A DNA stretch of 64,000 nt from Doris montereyensis (lineage: Eukaryota; Mollusca; Gastropoda; Nudibranchia; Dorididae), in the NCBI GenBank assembly GCA_037039925.1, contig JAXRKP010001351.1, positions 1 to 64,000 of the forward strand, read 5' to 3'. Both the position numbers and the translations under genes were made by a program. Below are positions 1-13,600 of this stretch, in pieces. Position 1 is the stretch's first letter; every line of letters begins with the position of its first letter. The notes beneath the pieces are model-generated. The model ran no database searches, was not told where the DNA came from, and saw nothing but the letters and a program-made list of their open reading frames with translations.

Positions 1-540
1 TACCCCAAGGGGTGTCAACACCCCCAATTGGAAACCCATGGTATATAACATGACAGTAAGTAATGTTGTGTTGGTTTTAATAATATAATTTAGTGGTCTA
101 CCGAGAATGTTGATGCAGTCTTTCCCTACCAAATGAAGAAGACAAAGAGCGTCAAGTTAATAGAAGTTGAGGGCATTGCCCGATTACGGCTCTGCTTTTC
201 CTAAAGCACATTTTGAAAGATGGTTGAATAAATACAGAAATATGTCGAGTTCACACAAATAAAGAGACGAGAGGTAAATTTAGCAACGTATTTTTTTTTA
301 ACTTATTAAATCAAGACGATCAATCTTTCTTTTTTTTTATAGTAATGTAATTACTAGATCTATAAGATCACGGACAGTACAAATTTGTTGAATTGGTGAT
401 TAGTATTTTTAAAATCAAATGTTTTTAAAGCAAATACCAGTATATGGATACCAAGAAGCTGTTGACACACCGTTGCTGAAGAAGGATACGATTTAGGATG
501 TGATGTATGTTTGTAAAGATGTAATCGTATAATTTTAATT
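1..540. other. AT-rich intergenic sequence, nothing recognised
   Basis: No convincing exon, RNA gene or repeat hallmark was seen here. It contains short T and A runs and no long open frame. Confidence 0.4.
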
Positions 541-544
541 ATTC

Positions 545-655
545 ACAATGTTTTATAATCCATCTATTTTGTAAATCGCTTCTGAACACCGTTTCGTGGT
601 AGTTAGCGCTATATAAATACTTATTATTGTCATTACTATTATTATTATTCTTTCT
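545..655 (+). repeat. 3' end of an L2/SINE-like repeat with ATT tail
   Basis: A stretch ending in GCGCTATATAAATACTTATT followed by ATT-type repeats resembles the conserved 3' tails of many animal L2-like LINEs and of SINEs that share them. A similar end occurs at 15,325-15,415 next to another LINE copy. The family name is inferred from the tail only; no coding part is attached. Confidence 0.4.
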
Positions 656-1855
656 TTCTTTTTATCAGCTCCCATTCTACCTTCCGGTGTATGGGTTTTA
701 GATTCCCCGAAATGATCTTTCTCCAGGCTGCCCTGTCCTGGCAATTTCTCTTTCCTTTCAAAAAAATAAATTTCTATGCTTCAATGCCTTCTTTTTATGC
801 ATGTATCTTCTTCCCCACTTTCTCCGAAGTCTGACTTTTGGTCTTTTTATCTTGACTTTAGCACGGTATACTGATTTAGCTATTCTATTGTCATTCATTC
901 TGTTTACATGCCCAAACCATCTCAGTTGATTCATTTCTATCTTAGTTTTTTATGCTATCTGCTTTGGTTTGATCTCATATTGTTCTGTTTCTGATTTTGT
1001 CTCTTTTAGTTTTCCTACTACTCTTCTTAGATATTTCATTTCGGCTGCCTGTACTCTACTGTAATCCCTATTGTCTAAGGTCCAGGTTTCACTTCCATAG
1101 AGGAGAGTAGGACAATAAACTGTGTTGTATACTGCCATTTTGTTTTTTGTTGACAATTCTTGTTTACCTACAAATACTTTTACTAGATGGTTATATATTG
1201 CACTTGCATTTTGGATTCTCTGGCTGATTTTTCTCTTAGTTTTCCCTCTGAATTAATCATTACTCCTAGGTAATTGTAGCTTTGAACTTGTTCTAAATTC
1301 TCCTGCCTAATTTAAGACTTTTTGTTTTAGCTTCCCTAGTTACTAGCATTGTTTTGGTTTTCTTTGCATTTACTCTCATTCCTCTTTTATTTAATTCATT
1401 ATTCATTGTTGATATTTAATTGGAGGTCCCTTTCTGATTTTAGCATACAGAACTAAATCATCAGTAAATGAAAGCATTGATATATTTACTGGTTTGAGCT
1501 TCCACACACCTACATTCATTTTTCTTCATTTTTGAGGATGCCTTTGCGACTGAATCCATAACTGTGATAAATAAAAAAGGACTTAGGACACAACCCTGTC
1601 TTACTTCTATATCTACATCAAATTCTGCAGATACATTTCCAGCTACCCTCACTGCACATGTTGGTTTATTGTAAAAACTTTTAATGGCTTCTATTAAATT
1701 TTGTTCTACGTTGTGTTCTTTTAAGGAATGCCATAGTTCGTCCCTCATCACAGTGTCAAATGCCTTTTCTAAGTCAATAAAACACAAGTGCAAGTCAATG
1801 CTTCTCTCAAGGAATTTTTCTAATTTAAATTTGTTATCTAATTGTAAATATGTGG

Positions 1856-1858
<3 letters not shown>
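645..1858 (-). mobile_element. LINE copy A, 5'-truncated, minus strand
   Basis: Read on the minus strand this is the 3' part of a non-LTR retrotransposon of the same family as 12,640-15,310 and 60,540-63,890. Reverse-transcriptase motifs are visible near 1,560-1,850 (CFIDLEKAFDTV, then VRQGCVLSP). They are followed by the C-terminal part with YGSETWTLDNRDYSRVQAAE near 1,050-1,130. The 3' end carries the shared tail (CCCATTCTACCTTCCGG on the plus strand) and AAAG-type repeats. The 5' end stops in the middle of the RT domain at the edge of the ATT microsatellite. Frameshifts and stops interrupt it, so it is inactive. Confidence 0.88.
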
Positions 1859-2745
<887 letters not shown>

Positions 2746-2784
2746 TTTCCTTATTTATTGTCTTCTCTTAAATATTTCTTTTCA

Positions 2785-3640
2785 AAATAGCTGACCAACT
2801 CAATTCTTAAGTATTAGGCTACTGTCAGAGCGCATATTTTGATTTAATCCAAAACCGTTAATCCAATTTTAATTTTTATGTGATGTGTTTAATTTGTTAT
2901 TAAAATCTTCAGTACTATTACTGAGTATTAATTCTGTTGAACAGTCCATTTCGGATCATTATTGTATTGGGATAAAATGAGTGCAGGTGACAATCAATGC
3001 TTGAAGATGGAACCATGTATGCTTGACAGCCTGATCTCGTTGTTCTTGTATTAAGTTTAAGCTGATCTAATGGAATAAACAGTTGGCCAATTATAGTCCT
3101 AAAGAAAATATTAATTTTATGCCTTGCTCTAAGTTCTTCTAATGTATATGCAATTATCTGGTGGTTTTTATACGGGCTGCATTCTTGTGTACTTTTATCA
3201 ATTTCTTTTTTATCTAGATCTGTTCGTGTGGGTCCCAGACACAGCCACTATAATCTAAGACTGGTTTTACTAAAGCCTTGTAGCACGTCTCTTTTACATT
3301 TTTGGGACAGTTGTAAAGGTTTCTTCTAAATGCCAAAATGACATTTACTTTTCTGTTGTTCTTTCCATTGCAATTTATTGTCTGTTATTATGTCTGTTTT
3401 AACTTCTAGGTATTTTGCACGGTTTGTCATTTTTATTTTTTGGTTATACATGTTTAAAAGTAGTAGTCTGAGTTGATTATATTTATTTTTTTATTTGCAT
3501 AATTTTAGTACCTGACATTTATCTCCATAGAGCTCCATTTTTCCAGTTTCTCTCCCATTCTTGTATTGTGTTTAGGTCATTTTATATTGTGATATAGTTA
3601 TATATTTTTCTATACAATAGGCTATCGTCTGCAACAACAA
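2785..3640 (-). mobile_element. CR1/Jockey-like LINE 3' fragment
   Basis: Minus-strand translation in shifting frames gives VADDSLLYRKI (the RT active-site box), QEWERNWKM, then NCPKNVKETCYKALVKPVLD and VWDPH, and a tail with MVPSSSIDCHLHSFYPNTI. This series is typical of the C-terminal part of CR1/Jockey-type polymerases. Several stops and frameshifts break it. The 3' terminus (plus-strand AGCTGACCAACTCAATTCTT at about 2,789) recurs at 44,335 and, inverted, at 57,805. Confidence 0.8.
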
Positions 3641-3659
3641 CAAATCTTAGTTTAAGAAC

Positions 3660-3880
3660 AAGAGAGATTTTATTAAAGCCTCATAAGAACAAAGGCAAGT
3701 TAAATGCATAGGAATAGACAGAAAAAAAAGCCTTGGGCGTCAAATGATTCAAACACACAACCTCTGCGTCAGCACCATCGCCTATAATGAAAAAGGAGCC
3801 CACTGCCAACAAAGCTAACTACGCTCATTTATTCATTTTCGGGGCAGAATGTAGCTAAATCTGTGTTTTTGTTTTCACAC
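3660..3880 (-). repeat. Partial copy of tRNA-like dispersed repeat (family 2)
   Basis: On the minus strand a tRNA-like stretch has a box A-like GTTAGCTTTGTTGG and a box B-like GTGTGTTTGAATC. The left flank (ATTAAAGCCTCATAAGAACA) matches the left arm of the copy at 26,716-27,000. The matching right arm is missing, so this copy is truncated. Confidence 0.5.
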
Positions 3881-4151
3881 CAGAACAAGTGGAATATAAA
3901 AACGTGTAGATACAATATGATATATTAAATTTTAATATACAAAGGAACTGGAAAATTTAAAAAACAACAACAAATTAATAACAGAAACAAAAAAAAACAA
4001 ACAAAAATGAGACGAAATATAATAAACGGCGCTGTAAAAATTGGAGCTCTTCTGTTTTTGTACTTTCACTTTTGAGGGTTCATTTCCTTCACGTCACATT
4101 TCCGGGTCGTCATAAAAGTGCTAAAAATACAATTTAAATCGAAGTATCTCG

Positions 4152-4685
4152 TTGTGTGGGCTACGATCTGCCCAAGAATTCTTTGAAAATGTGGAAGAAT
4201 TGGATCCCTTTAGGAGAAAAGAAAAAGAAGAAGTGAAAAAGGAAATATCTAGGGATCAAGATACAGGTAAAGAAAATGAAGCGGACGCCATTCCACGTTT
4301 TCAGGACGACGATGATAAGGCGGTGAGTACTCGTGGTCCACCTCAGTCTTTCACACCGCTGACCAACTGTGGAACAAGGGATCTAAGCTTCGGTGATAAA
4401 TGCCAAAGGAAAGATTTACCGGTCACACGTCCTCCAATGACTGCAATAATAGCTCTTTCTCTGTGTGTCAGAAGCAACATTACCACAATGGAGAACGTGA
4501 ATCCAGTGGAAGAAAGAATGACAAAAATCTTTCTGCAAACTTTATCAGCAGCGGGTCTCGACAGAAAAGAGTGGGAGCTCGCGGGAGCGAAATGATTCTT
4601 TTAGCACAGTGCATGGTCCTTTGCTGTCTACGCCAATCATGCCTAAAGTTCGAAGAGTTATTGAAACACAATCAGGATTGAGAAG
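4152..4685 (+). CDS. Putative 5' exon block of the nucleoporin gene
   Basis: A charged N-terminal frame begins with ATG at 4,152 (a lysine/glutamate-rich stretch, then RFQDDDDKAV). It gives way to a Ser/Asn-rich second frame from about 4,400. A third frame ends with SFSTVHGPLLSTPIMPKVRR before the donor AGAAG/GTACGT at 4,685. All three look like parts of one low-complexity nucleoporin N-terminus joined by small indels. The true start is not certain; upstream exons could exist. Confidence 0.45.
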
Positions 4686-7600
4686 GTACGTTTCATGAGC
4701 AAGTTGATTTGAATTTAGATCTATAACACTAACAGTATTATTTACTATATTAGTATGCAAGAGAGATCTAGACTAGAGGGAAGAAGTTCCTTAGTTGGGC
4801 ATGGCCGATGTTGGATGTACGGCATAATTGCACTTTAGTACCACCAGGCAGTATCGAACTTGAAAATAGTTGAACGATACTGTTCGCAATGTATTGCTCA
4901 ACCTGGGTCAGTGACTCACTGAAAAAACACATACTGCGATCACACTTTCACTCTCTCTTTCTCTCGCCGACTCAGGCCAATTGACTTCGATGTAGGCTGG
5001 CCTACCATAATAACAAAATTACTGACATGACCGTTGAACATTTGGCGGTGCTCTCTCTCAACTCCGCGAGGCCTAGATGTACCTGACATCTTTATTCTGT
5101 GGTCCAATCTCCTCTCGGCCTAACTCCGGAATGAGACTTTTTGAGAGATAAATTCTTCTTATTAGATTTTCGTAGTTTATAATCCTGAGGAGAGAGGAGG
5201 GGGTTCTGTAGTGTTCCCATGTCGATATTTGAATATTTTTATGGCTGTGGTTATTCGGACCCGGGTGCCCAATAGACAAAAATGGTTATTCGGACCTGGC
5301 CTGCTGACTTCCACTCTTGCGGCGATCTCTACCCCGGGTCCCAATAGCCAAAAATGGTTATTCGGACCCAGTCTACTTTCTCAGCCTTCGTTCGTTCCTC
5401 CGGACCCAGGGTCCGAATACACTTTAAGTTATTCGGACCCTTTTTTTCCTTTACCGTTTTAGATCTTTGCGTTCATGCGTATAATTGACTTTTATCTACA
5501 CGTATCAATTGATTCAGTCAGTTGCAGATTATAATGGGTGTAAACCCTAAAATTTGATACCATTTTGATTAAATTTCGACACATTTTGATCACCGATTGA
5601 ACCTGATAGATCTACACCTCATTATTCAAATGGCGGCCACCGATTTAACGAGGCCCAAAGGTCGAGCGAATAACTAATCAATGTCAGTTTTATTTTCTGA
5701 CATCATGTAGATCTAGTTGTAGTTGTAGCTACTTCAATTAGATCGACATGCCATCCGCTTCTAAGTCAATTGTTTGTAAGTTGGTTTGGGTTTTGAGATG
5801 GATCACCCTGTAGCCTGTGTTATGTTTTGTTTACTGTCTCTGTTCGGTCAGTCTCAACAATCATAATACTATCTTTATAGTATTATGCACTCTTTACTCA
5901 TCTACTATCTCGTATTTCCCGATCTCTTGTACATTCTTTCTTTTCAAGGGTGGAGAGAGGAGAGGAGAAAAGAAGATATCATTAGGAATAGGACAGAGAG
6001 AGCCAGAGAAAGAGGAGGAAAAATGAGAGAGAGAGAGCATATATATAATATGCAGACACCAAATTCAGTAGTAAATAGAGAGCAAGGAGTAAAAAAGGAG
6101 AAAAGAGAGTAAAGAGAGCAAGGAGGAGGAAAAGGAGAAAGAGATCTCTTGTACATAATTTTTTTCAAGGATGGAGAGAGGAGAGGAGGAAAAAGAAGAT
6201 ATCGTTAGGAATAGGACAGAGAGAGAAAGAGGAGGAAAATGAGAGAGAGAGAGTATATATATGCAGACACCAAATTCACAAAAATGATAGCAAGGAGGAG
6301 GAAAAAGGAGAGAGAGAGAGAAAGAAAGAGATAGAAAGAGGGCAAGGAGGAGGAAAGGGAGAAAGAGAGCCACAAAGATACACACACCAAATTTACACAA
6401 ATGCATGCAACATAACAAAACTTGCTTACTAAACTTAAATGAAGAGACACCATTACATAGTTAAAGTTAAAGCTCAATTCATTTAATGTAGATAGAGCAC
6501 AAATCATGTATGAAAAGATATCTCTTAAACTCTTAAATCACTTTTATATCTTCTTCTAACCTAGATATAAGATTTTGATTGGGATCTATGCGTCTGTCTA
6601 GTGAAGTGTGAATTGAGAACTGAGAACAGACGTATGTGCGTAGGTGGCTCGCACCAAATGAAATCGCGCGCATTCTCGTCTCCCGCACGACACGATATTG
6701 CGGGGTGGGGTCAGCACCCTGGTCCGAATAACCACTTTTGGCTATTGGAACCCGGGTAGAGATCGCAGGAGCGGAAGTCAGCAGGCCGGCTCCGAATAAT
6801 GAGATTTTAATAGGCTCCTGCCTTTTTCAAAATAGCTGACCAGCGCTACATTCTTATTTCCGATGGTAGAGAATATTATTTTACCTCTTTACTGGTTTCT
6901 TTCTTCGATTTAGCCTCTTCTTGAGGTAAGTGGGGTTCAGGGGCTTCCTCCTGCATCAAGACAAACAACAAAAAGTCCCGTTCTTGTGTTTCCAAGTCTT
7001 CCCAAGTCAGTTGTGTCTCTATTATTACTCCCGCTTTAGCACCGCCGTATTTCCACTGTTGTGCCTAACTATGGTCAGCGGTGCTTAAGTGGGAGTGATA
7101 ATATGAAGACGACTTGAAACCCTACTTGCCTGACCAAGTCGTCTCCCTATTATTACTCTCACTTTAGCACCGCCACAGTGTATATTCAACTTCATTTTCT
7201 ACGGTCATCGATGCTTAAGTGGGAGTAATAATAGGGCAATGACTGGAGAACACACAACACACACAGGCCCTTCATAACACATCGTGCAGCGATTGAGGAG
7301 CATGAGAGAGTGAAAGAAGGCTATTGTCTATCGGGACCAGGCCAAGTATAGAGCATGAACTGGGTTAATAATCGCCTTCAAATTCAAGGTGAAATCATGG
7401 CGGTAAGCAAGTCATTTCCTTTCAGCAACTTTCATCCATTGTTTGCCAAGCTGACTGCTTCACTTGAATCTTTCTTTGAAAACGTCTGTCAACCTTCTTG
7501 CCAAAGTCAACGTTTGACTCTATCAGAGTTCTTAAATGAACTGAAGAAGCTGGAGAAATAACAAATCATTCTTTATGTGAAAAGAGAGAGATAGAAAGAG

Positions 7601-10600
7601 ACATCTTCCGATCGAATCATGCACGCAACGTAGATAGAAGGAAATAAAATGAGAGATAAACACACATCACATACACATTCAAGACAAAGAAGAGGGCTGG
7701 GGAGAAACACAAGACCCAGAAATATAGGGGAGAGATCAACATGCAAGACTTAGAGAGAGAGAGAGATCTGTAGATTAAATCTTGCACGCTACGTAGACCT
7801 AATGTTGAATCGTTCTGATCCATCCATAATTTGTTAAAACATGGGGGGGGTGATTTAAAATTTCAAATAAGAGCAACAATGTATTACCATTAGGTGTTTA
7901 AATTTATCAATTAGTTATTAATTAACTGGAATCATGGTGAGGCCCATCATTCTTCATTAATAACTAATTGTGCCACGGTCTATTTGTCATTAATAGTGCG
8001 ATATGACGAAACCTAAGAGAGAGATAATACTATTCATCATTAGTATGTGATGTATTATGGATGACGAATCGAGTGTCCTTTTGGTACTTGAGTACGCTCT
8101 CACAGATAGCGTCATTTTATTGTTCCCAGCCTCGTTCAATATAGTAGCTGTAGATCAAAGATTAAATCTAGATCCGAGTGTTTCACAAGACACAAATAGA
8201 GAGGGAGGGAGAGAAACACAAGACCAAGAAAGATAGATAGAAGGAGAGTGACACACATACATATATATATCTTTAGATCAAATCACACATGCCACATAGA
8301 TCTAGACCCAATGTTAAATCGTGACACAAGACTTGAGAAAAATTGGAAGGAGGGAGACACCTTTACACACACGGGACACATAGAGAGAGAGAGAGAGACA
8401 AACACAAGTCCAAGCAAGATAGGAGGAAACAGATACACACACAGGTCAGAGAGAGAGAGACAAACACAAGTCCAAGCAAGATAGAAGGAAACAGATACAC
8501 ACACAGGTCAAAGAGAGAGAGACAAACACAAGTCCAAGCAAGATAGAAGGAAACAGATACACACACAGGTCAGGAGAGAGGACAAGGCAAGGAAAGATAG
8601 ATGGAGGGAGATACACATACCAAAGGGAGAGAGAGAGAGAGATATCTGTATCAAATCATGCAAGTTTTATCTGGCTCTAAAGGTGAATTGTTCCCATCCA
8701 CCATGTTCATCTGTAATTTGTCACATCCAGGGGGCGGAAGTGAAAATGTCTGTTATGGCAAAATCCATCCGTCATTAAAGGTGAACTGAATGAGGGACAA
8801 GCTCCTTTCACCATTGAAATCACAAGTAGTGACGAGGTTCATCCTACATTAATGGTGAATAGTGTTGGCCAAGGAAAAATACTGAAAACAATTAGATACA
8901 AGATCTATCACAATCTTTTTTTCAATTGTTAACCCAGTCAAAAAAGGGCTGCCTGCTAGACAGCCAGCTCTGGCCCAACCAATCTGCCCGCCAACTGCTT
9001 CCCATGTTTCAATGATCAGATTGATTTGTCAATCCTATTTTTCTTTGTATTACCTATTTTAACTGTTATTATTTCTAGAATGCTCATTGGCATCAATTGG
9101 TCCATTTAAGCTTCTTTCTATGCTAAAGGTCATGATCCTTTTGTCATAGCGTCACTTTCCTTGAATCCCATTATTGACTGCATTGTGCTACTGTTCAACA
9201 ATTACGTTTCAATTGTCTGCGTTATCTTTATATTTATCATCAATTTTGTCGTCATAGACTGTTATTATAATAATGTAGATTGAGAGTCATTTTCTAGATT
9301 TCCATATCTGGGTTAGCTTAAAAAAGACGAGATGAGTGAAAGAAATAAAATGCTTGATATACGTCGGCCGAAATTCAGTACTGGTTGCATGGTAAACTAC
9401 GTGTGTTTGTACACATTTGTACAGGATGTAGAAATCTGTCCGTTGAAACACACACTGTAGAAAAAGTGTGTGCGAATTTGCATCTGCACATGTTTTCTAT
9501 GCTGCATTGAAACAAGCCTTCAAATACTTTAAGCACTTTTTCCAATTCTAGATAAAAATTCACATTATAATGAAATTTGCTCCTCTGCTTTTTCCTGACA
9601 CAAAATATGTTGTATTTAAAGTCGTGACTGCTTTTAAGTTACAGGTAAACGCAAGCAATTCTACTAGTGGGCAGAGTTGTCAATTTAATCACATTTAATG
9701 TTACAAACCATTCCATATTTGACATGGTACTTTGTTCTTTCCTTCACACAGCGCCGCTGGATCGATCTTCTCTCCTTGCTCGCGGTCGACCCGTTGGAAG
9801 GTCAGCAAGCATGAATTACAAATCTAGTAATCCAGTCAAGTCCACAGCGGGACAAGTTCCATGGGTTCGTTTGAAGAGGAGAGTCGATAGCACTGGCAGA
9901 CATTGTGAGAGGAAAAGCTCTGCACAGTCCTAATACTATCAAGATTGCTTCCCCGGAGCCTTCTCACCTTCTGCCTGCTCCAAGGTATGTTGTCGGTGAT
10001 TTCTTTTTCCTGATCAGTTCCCATTCTACATGGGTTTGGATAATTTACAACTTCAAGAAGACGATTAGAAGATTAAATTCCATTTGCTGGTTTATCTTTA
10101 AATTTATTACTGTAGAAATTTGTTTATTGCATGCTCCCAGATAAGGGAAAGTAATTATATTTGACATAGTAACATAACAATGTATTAGTAAGACAAACAA
10201 TGTTTGTTAATGATTATATATATATATATAGCAATCTCAGTGTGACTACTTAGTTGATTTTTGTTACCACGGCTTTTAAAAACATAATTCCTTTAAGCTT
10301 CAATAGCATTTATTTATTTGAATTTATAGATCTACAATAAGTTTTAATGCCTGGACCATTTTGACAATGTAAATTATGCTTTGGCAGCACTATCTTTTTG
10401 GTCCTTCACAACATTGTTCATTCTGACTAGAAATTGATCCCTAAGTTAATAAAAACCACTTCAGTATAATAAATTCTGTTCAGGAGATCGTTATTGTCTC
10501 ATAATAAAATGTTTTAAAACTGGGATTGTGGATTTCGACTTTGTAAGACTAACAGCGTATTCACACCAGAGGAGTTGTTCTAACTACAGAGTGAACAAAT

Positions 10601-13600
10601 TCTCTCTTTATCATCAATCGCTATTCACACCAAACTTAATTTGGCCTTCTAACAACTTTTCACCTTTTTCGCAACGTTAAAATTCCACCAACTGTCGGCC
10701 CATCGTTCAGCAAGACGCATCGTCTCGGGGAACGTTGATTAACATTTCCGGTCCGAGCAGTTTGCCTGGGCGCTTTCAACTGACCATACCGAATCAGGGA
10801 ATGGTCATAGAATTTTAAATTGCAGATTGAATCAGCGTCCAAAGTTAAGGCAGAATTTGTTGTTTAAAGGAAATTTTAAAATTCTCTTAAATAATAATTG
10901 ATAGTGCAAAACTGTGCAGTGTATAGAAGACTGGGTAATTAATGAATGAGGTAAGTGTAGTTTTCAATAATCAGATCTATTTGACTTGAAATTGGTTACA
11001 GCCACATAAAAATTGATACTGCTGAATGTGAAGCACTCATCAATGCAGTCTACAAAAGACCAGGACTGTATGACAAAACCAGCAAAATGTATTCAAACAG
11101 ACAATATGCTGTAATTGGTCATCTCTTTTTCTATGAAGGGTGAAACCATGTGCAACAAGGTGTTGAAACTCTCCTGCCTCAATGAATATACGCTGGACAC
11201 TTCTCAAACTATCTGCTGTCACTGTTAGTATTTGCAGTACTAGATGATGAAACTCTCCAAACATCCAGCACTGAGAAACAAATGATGAACCCAATATCTT
11301 CTTTCTCTTCTATTGTCACATCTGTATTTTAGCCATAACAAAACTAACAGTTTGATTTGCTGCCCACGTTGACTACACAAAATGACCGATTTTTTGTGTG
11401 TGAACACACTTCGTTCTAAGTTGTTAGAGCGATGTTGTTAGAACGACTCAATTGATGTGAACAAGCCTTAAGACGTTCAAATTGAATGAGAATAAAATGA
11501 CGGATAAAACGAAAGCATCCAAAATGGGTTTTTTTTGTGACTACCATATGGCTAAAAGAAACTAATCTAATGATTGGACATAGCTAAACTTAGCAATTGA
11601 CCTTAAAATAAATCTAACTTTATTTTAACTGACACAAATTTCTACAACATTTAGGAGTCTTCTCAAACTTTTTTGACATCAACCAACATTTCAAAAACTA
11701 GAGGACCCATAATATTCATTCCCAGCAAGATGTGTTGAATGTGTTTTTTGGCCTCAGTTTTTAAATTTTACATAGGATCTATCCCACTCCAAAATCAACA
11801 GTGAGAAGAAGCAGAGAGCCATAATAAATATCGGTTGTTCAGTCATGACTTTGTCACTTGATGGCTGTGCACGTTATAAAGTAGGTACTGGTTAACTGGT
11901 AATAGATGCTGCAGTGAATTGGTAAAAAATGAGTAGTGTGAATTTTGGATGAAAAGGGCAGAGGTTTGGAGACAAGTTTAGTTAGTCATTTGAAATCATG
12001 TTTGTTGTGCTATAACATTTCTAACATGTCATCTTTTTGCTCCTTTCATCGTTCTTTATGTTCTCAAAAGTAAATTTTTTATTGTATGATAAGTGATAGT
12101 AATATGACCATGTCTTATTCTGTCTTCCCAATGTAGTTTCAAGATCACACCACTGATCAACAACGGAAGCAAGTCGGGGTCGGGTCAACAGATACACAGA
12201 CAGTGGTTTCAGCTTTCTGAGAGAAAAGGTGAGTAAGACAATTCTTGGTGTTCTGTTTTTAAATAAAAAAACACCAAAAGGCTGCAATTCAAATTGTCTA
12301 TACATAAGGAAACTTTTGAAGTGGACACAAATTGAGGGAAGGAGAGTTGTAATGCCTGTTATCACAGCCTCACATATATATAGTATGTATGTATGTACAC
12401 TCATCATTACCGGTTGTAGGGATTGAGGTCATGTGATGCTTTACTTCTCAAACACATTTCAATGTCATATGTTCTTAGTGGAGCTGCTCCTATCCTCTGA
12501 ATATATTGTTTCCCTCACAGTTATTCAATTCTTTTAGACTTAAATATGTTTTATATTGTACATGTACTAGACCTTGTCTTTAATCCATGTCTCAATGCTA
12601 TTGTTGTTCCCAATGCCCTGAAATTGTTTTTTCTCTGAGTTTCTTTCTTTCTTTATCAGTTCCCATTCTACCTTTGTCGCATGTGGGTTCAGATGCCCGA
12701 GATGATCTTTCTCCAGGATGCCCTTTCCTGGCATTTTCTGTTCCCTTCCAAAGGTTAAATTTCTACGCTTAATGCCTCTATTATATCTTTTCCCACTTTC
12801 TCCGAGGTCTGTCTTTTGGTCTTTTACCTTGGGCTTTAGCACTGTATACTGATTTAGCTATTCTATTGTCATTCATTCCGTTTACATGCCCAAACCATCT
12901 CAATTGATTTGTTTCTATCTTAGATTTTTATGCCATCTGCTTTGGTTTGATCTCTTTGTTGTGTTTTTGATTTTTGTCTCTTTTAGTTTTTCTTAATACT
13001 CTTCTTAGATATTTCAATTCAGCTGCCTGTACTCTCTGTCTAAGGTCCAGGTTTTCACTGCCATAGAGGAGAGTAGGACAATAAACTGTATTGTATACTG
13101 CCATTTTGGTTTTTGTTGATAATTCTTTGCTTTACCTACAAATGCCTTTCTTAGATGGTTATATATTGTCATTGCCTTTTTTGATTCTCTGGCTGTTTTT
13201 TCTCTTAGTTTTCCCCTAGGTAATTGTAGCTTTGAATTTGTTCTAAATTCTCCCTGCCCAATTAAGATTTTGTATTTTAGCTTCCTAGTTACTAGCATTG
13301 TTTTGTTTTCTTTGCATTTTCTCTCATTCCTCTTTTTATTTAGTTCATTGTTCATAATGTTCATATTCAACTGAAGGTCACTTTCTGATCTTCCAATAGA
13401 ACTAAATCATCGACAAATGAAAGCATTGATACATTTACTGGTTTGAGCTTCCACATACCTACATTCATAAATTCTTAATTTTTGAGGATGCCTTTGCGAC
13501 TGAATCCATAAATGTGATAAACAATAGAGGGACTTAGGATACAACCCTGTCTTGCTCCTATATCTGCATGAAATGCTGCAGATATGTTTCATCTACTCTC

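Noticed and set aside
7355..7561. 68-codon ORF starting MNWVNNRLQIQGEIMA
   Set aside because: Complex enough to be real, but no family recognised, no flanking exon and it lies in a repeat-rich zone. A protein search would decide.
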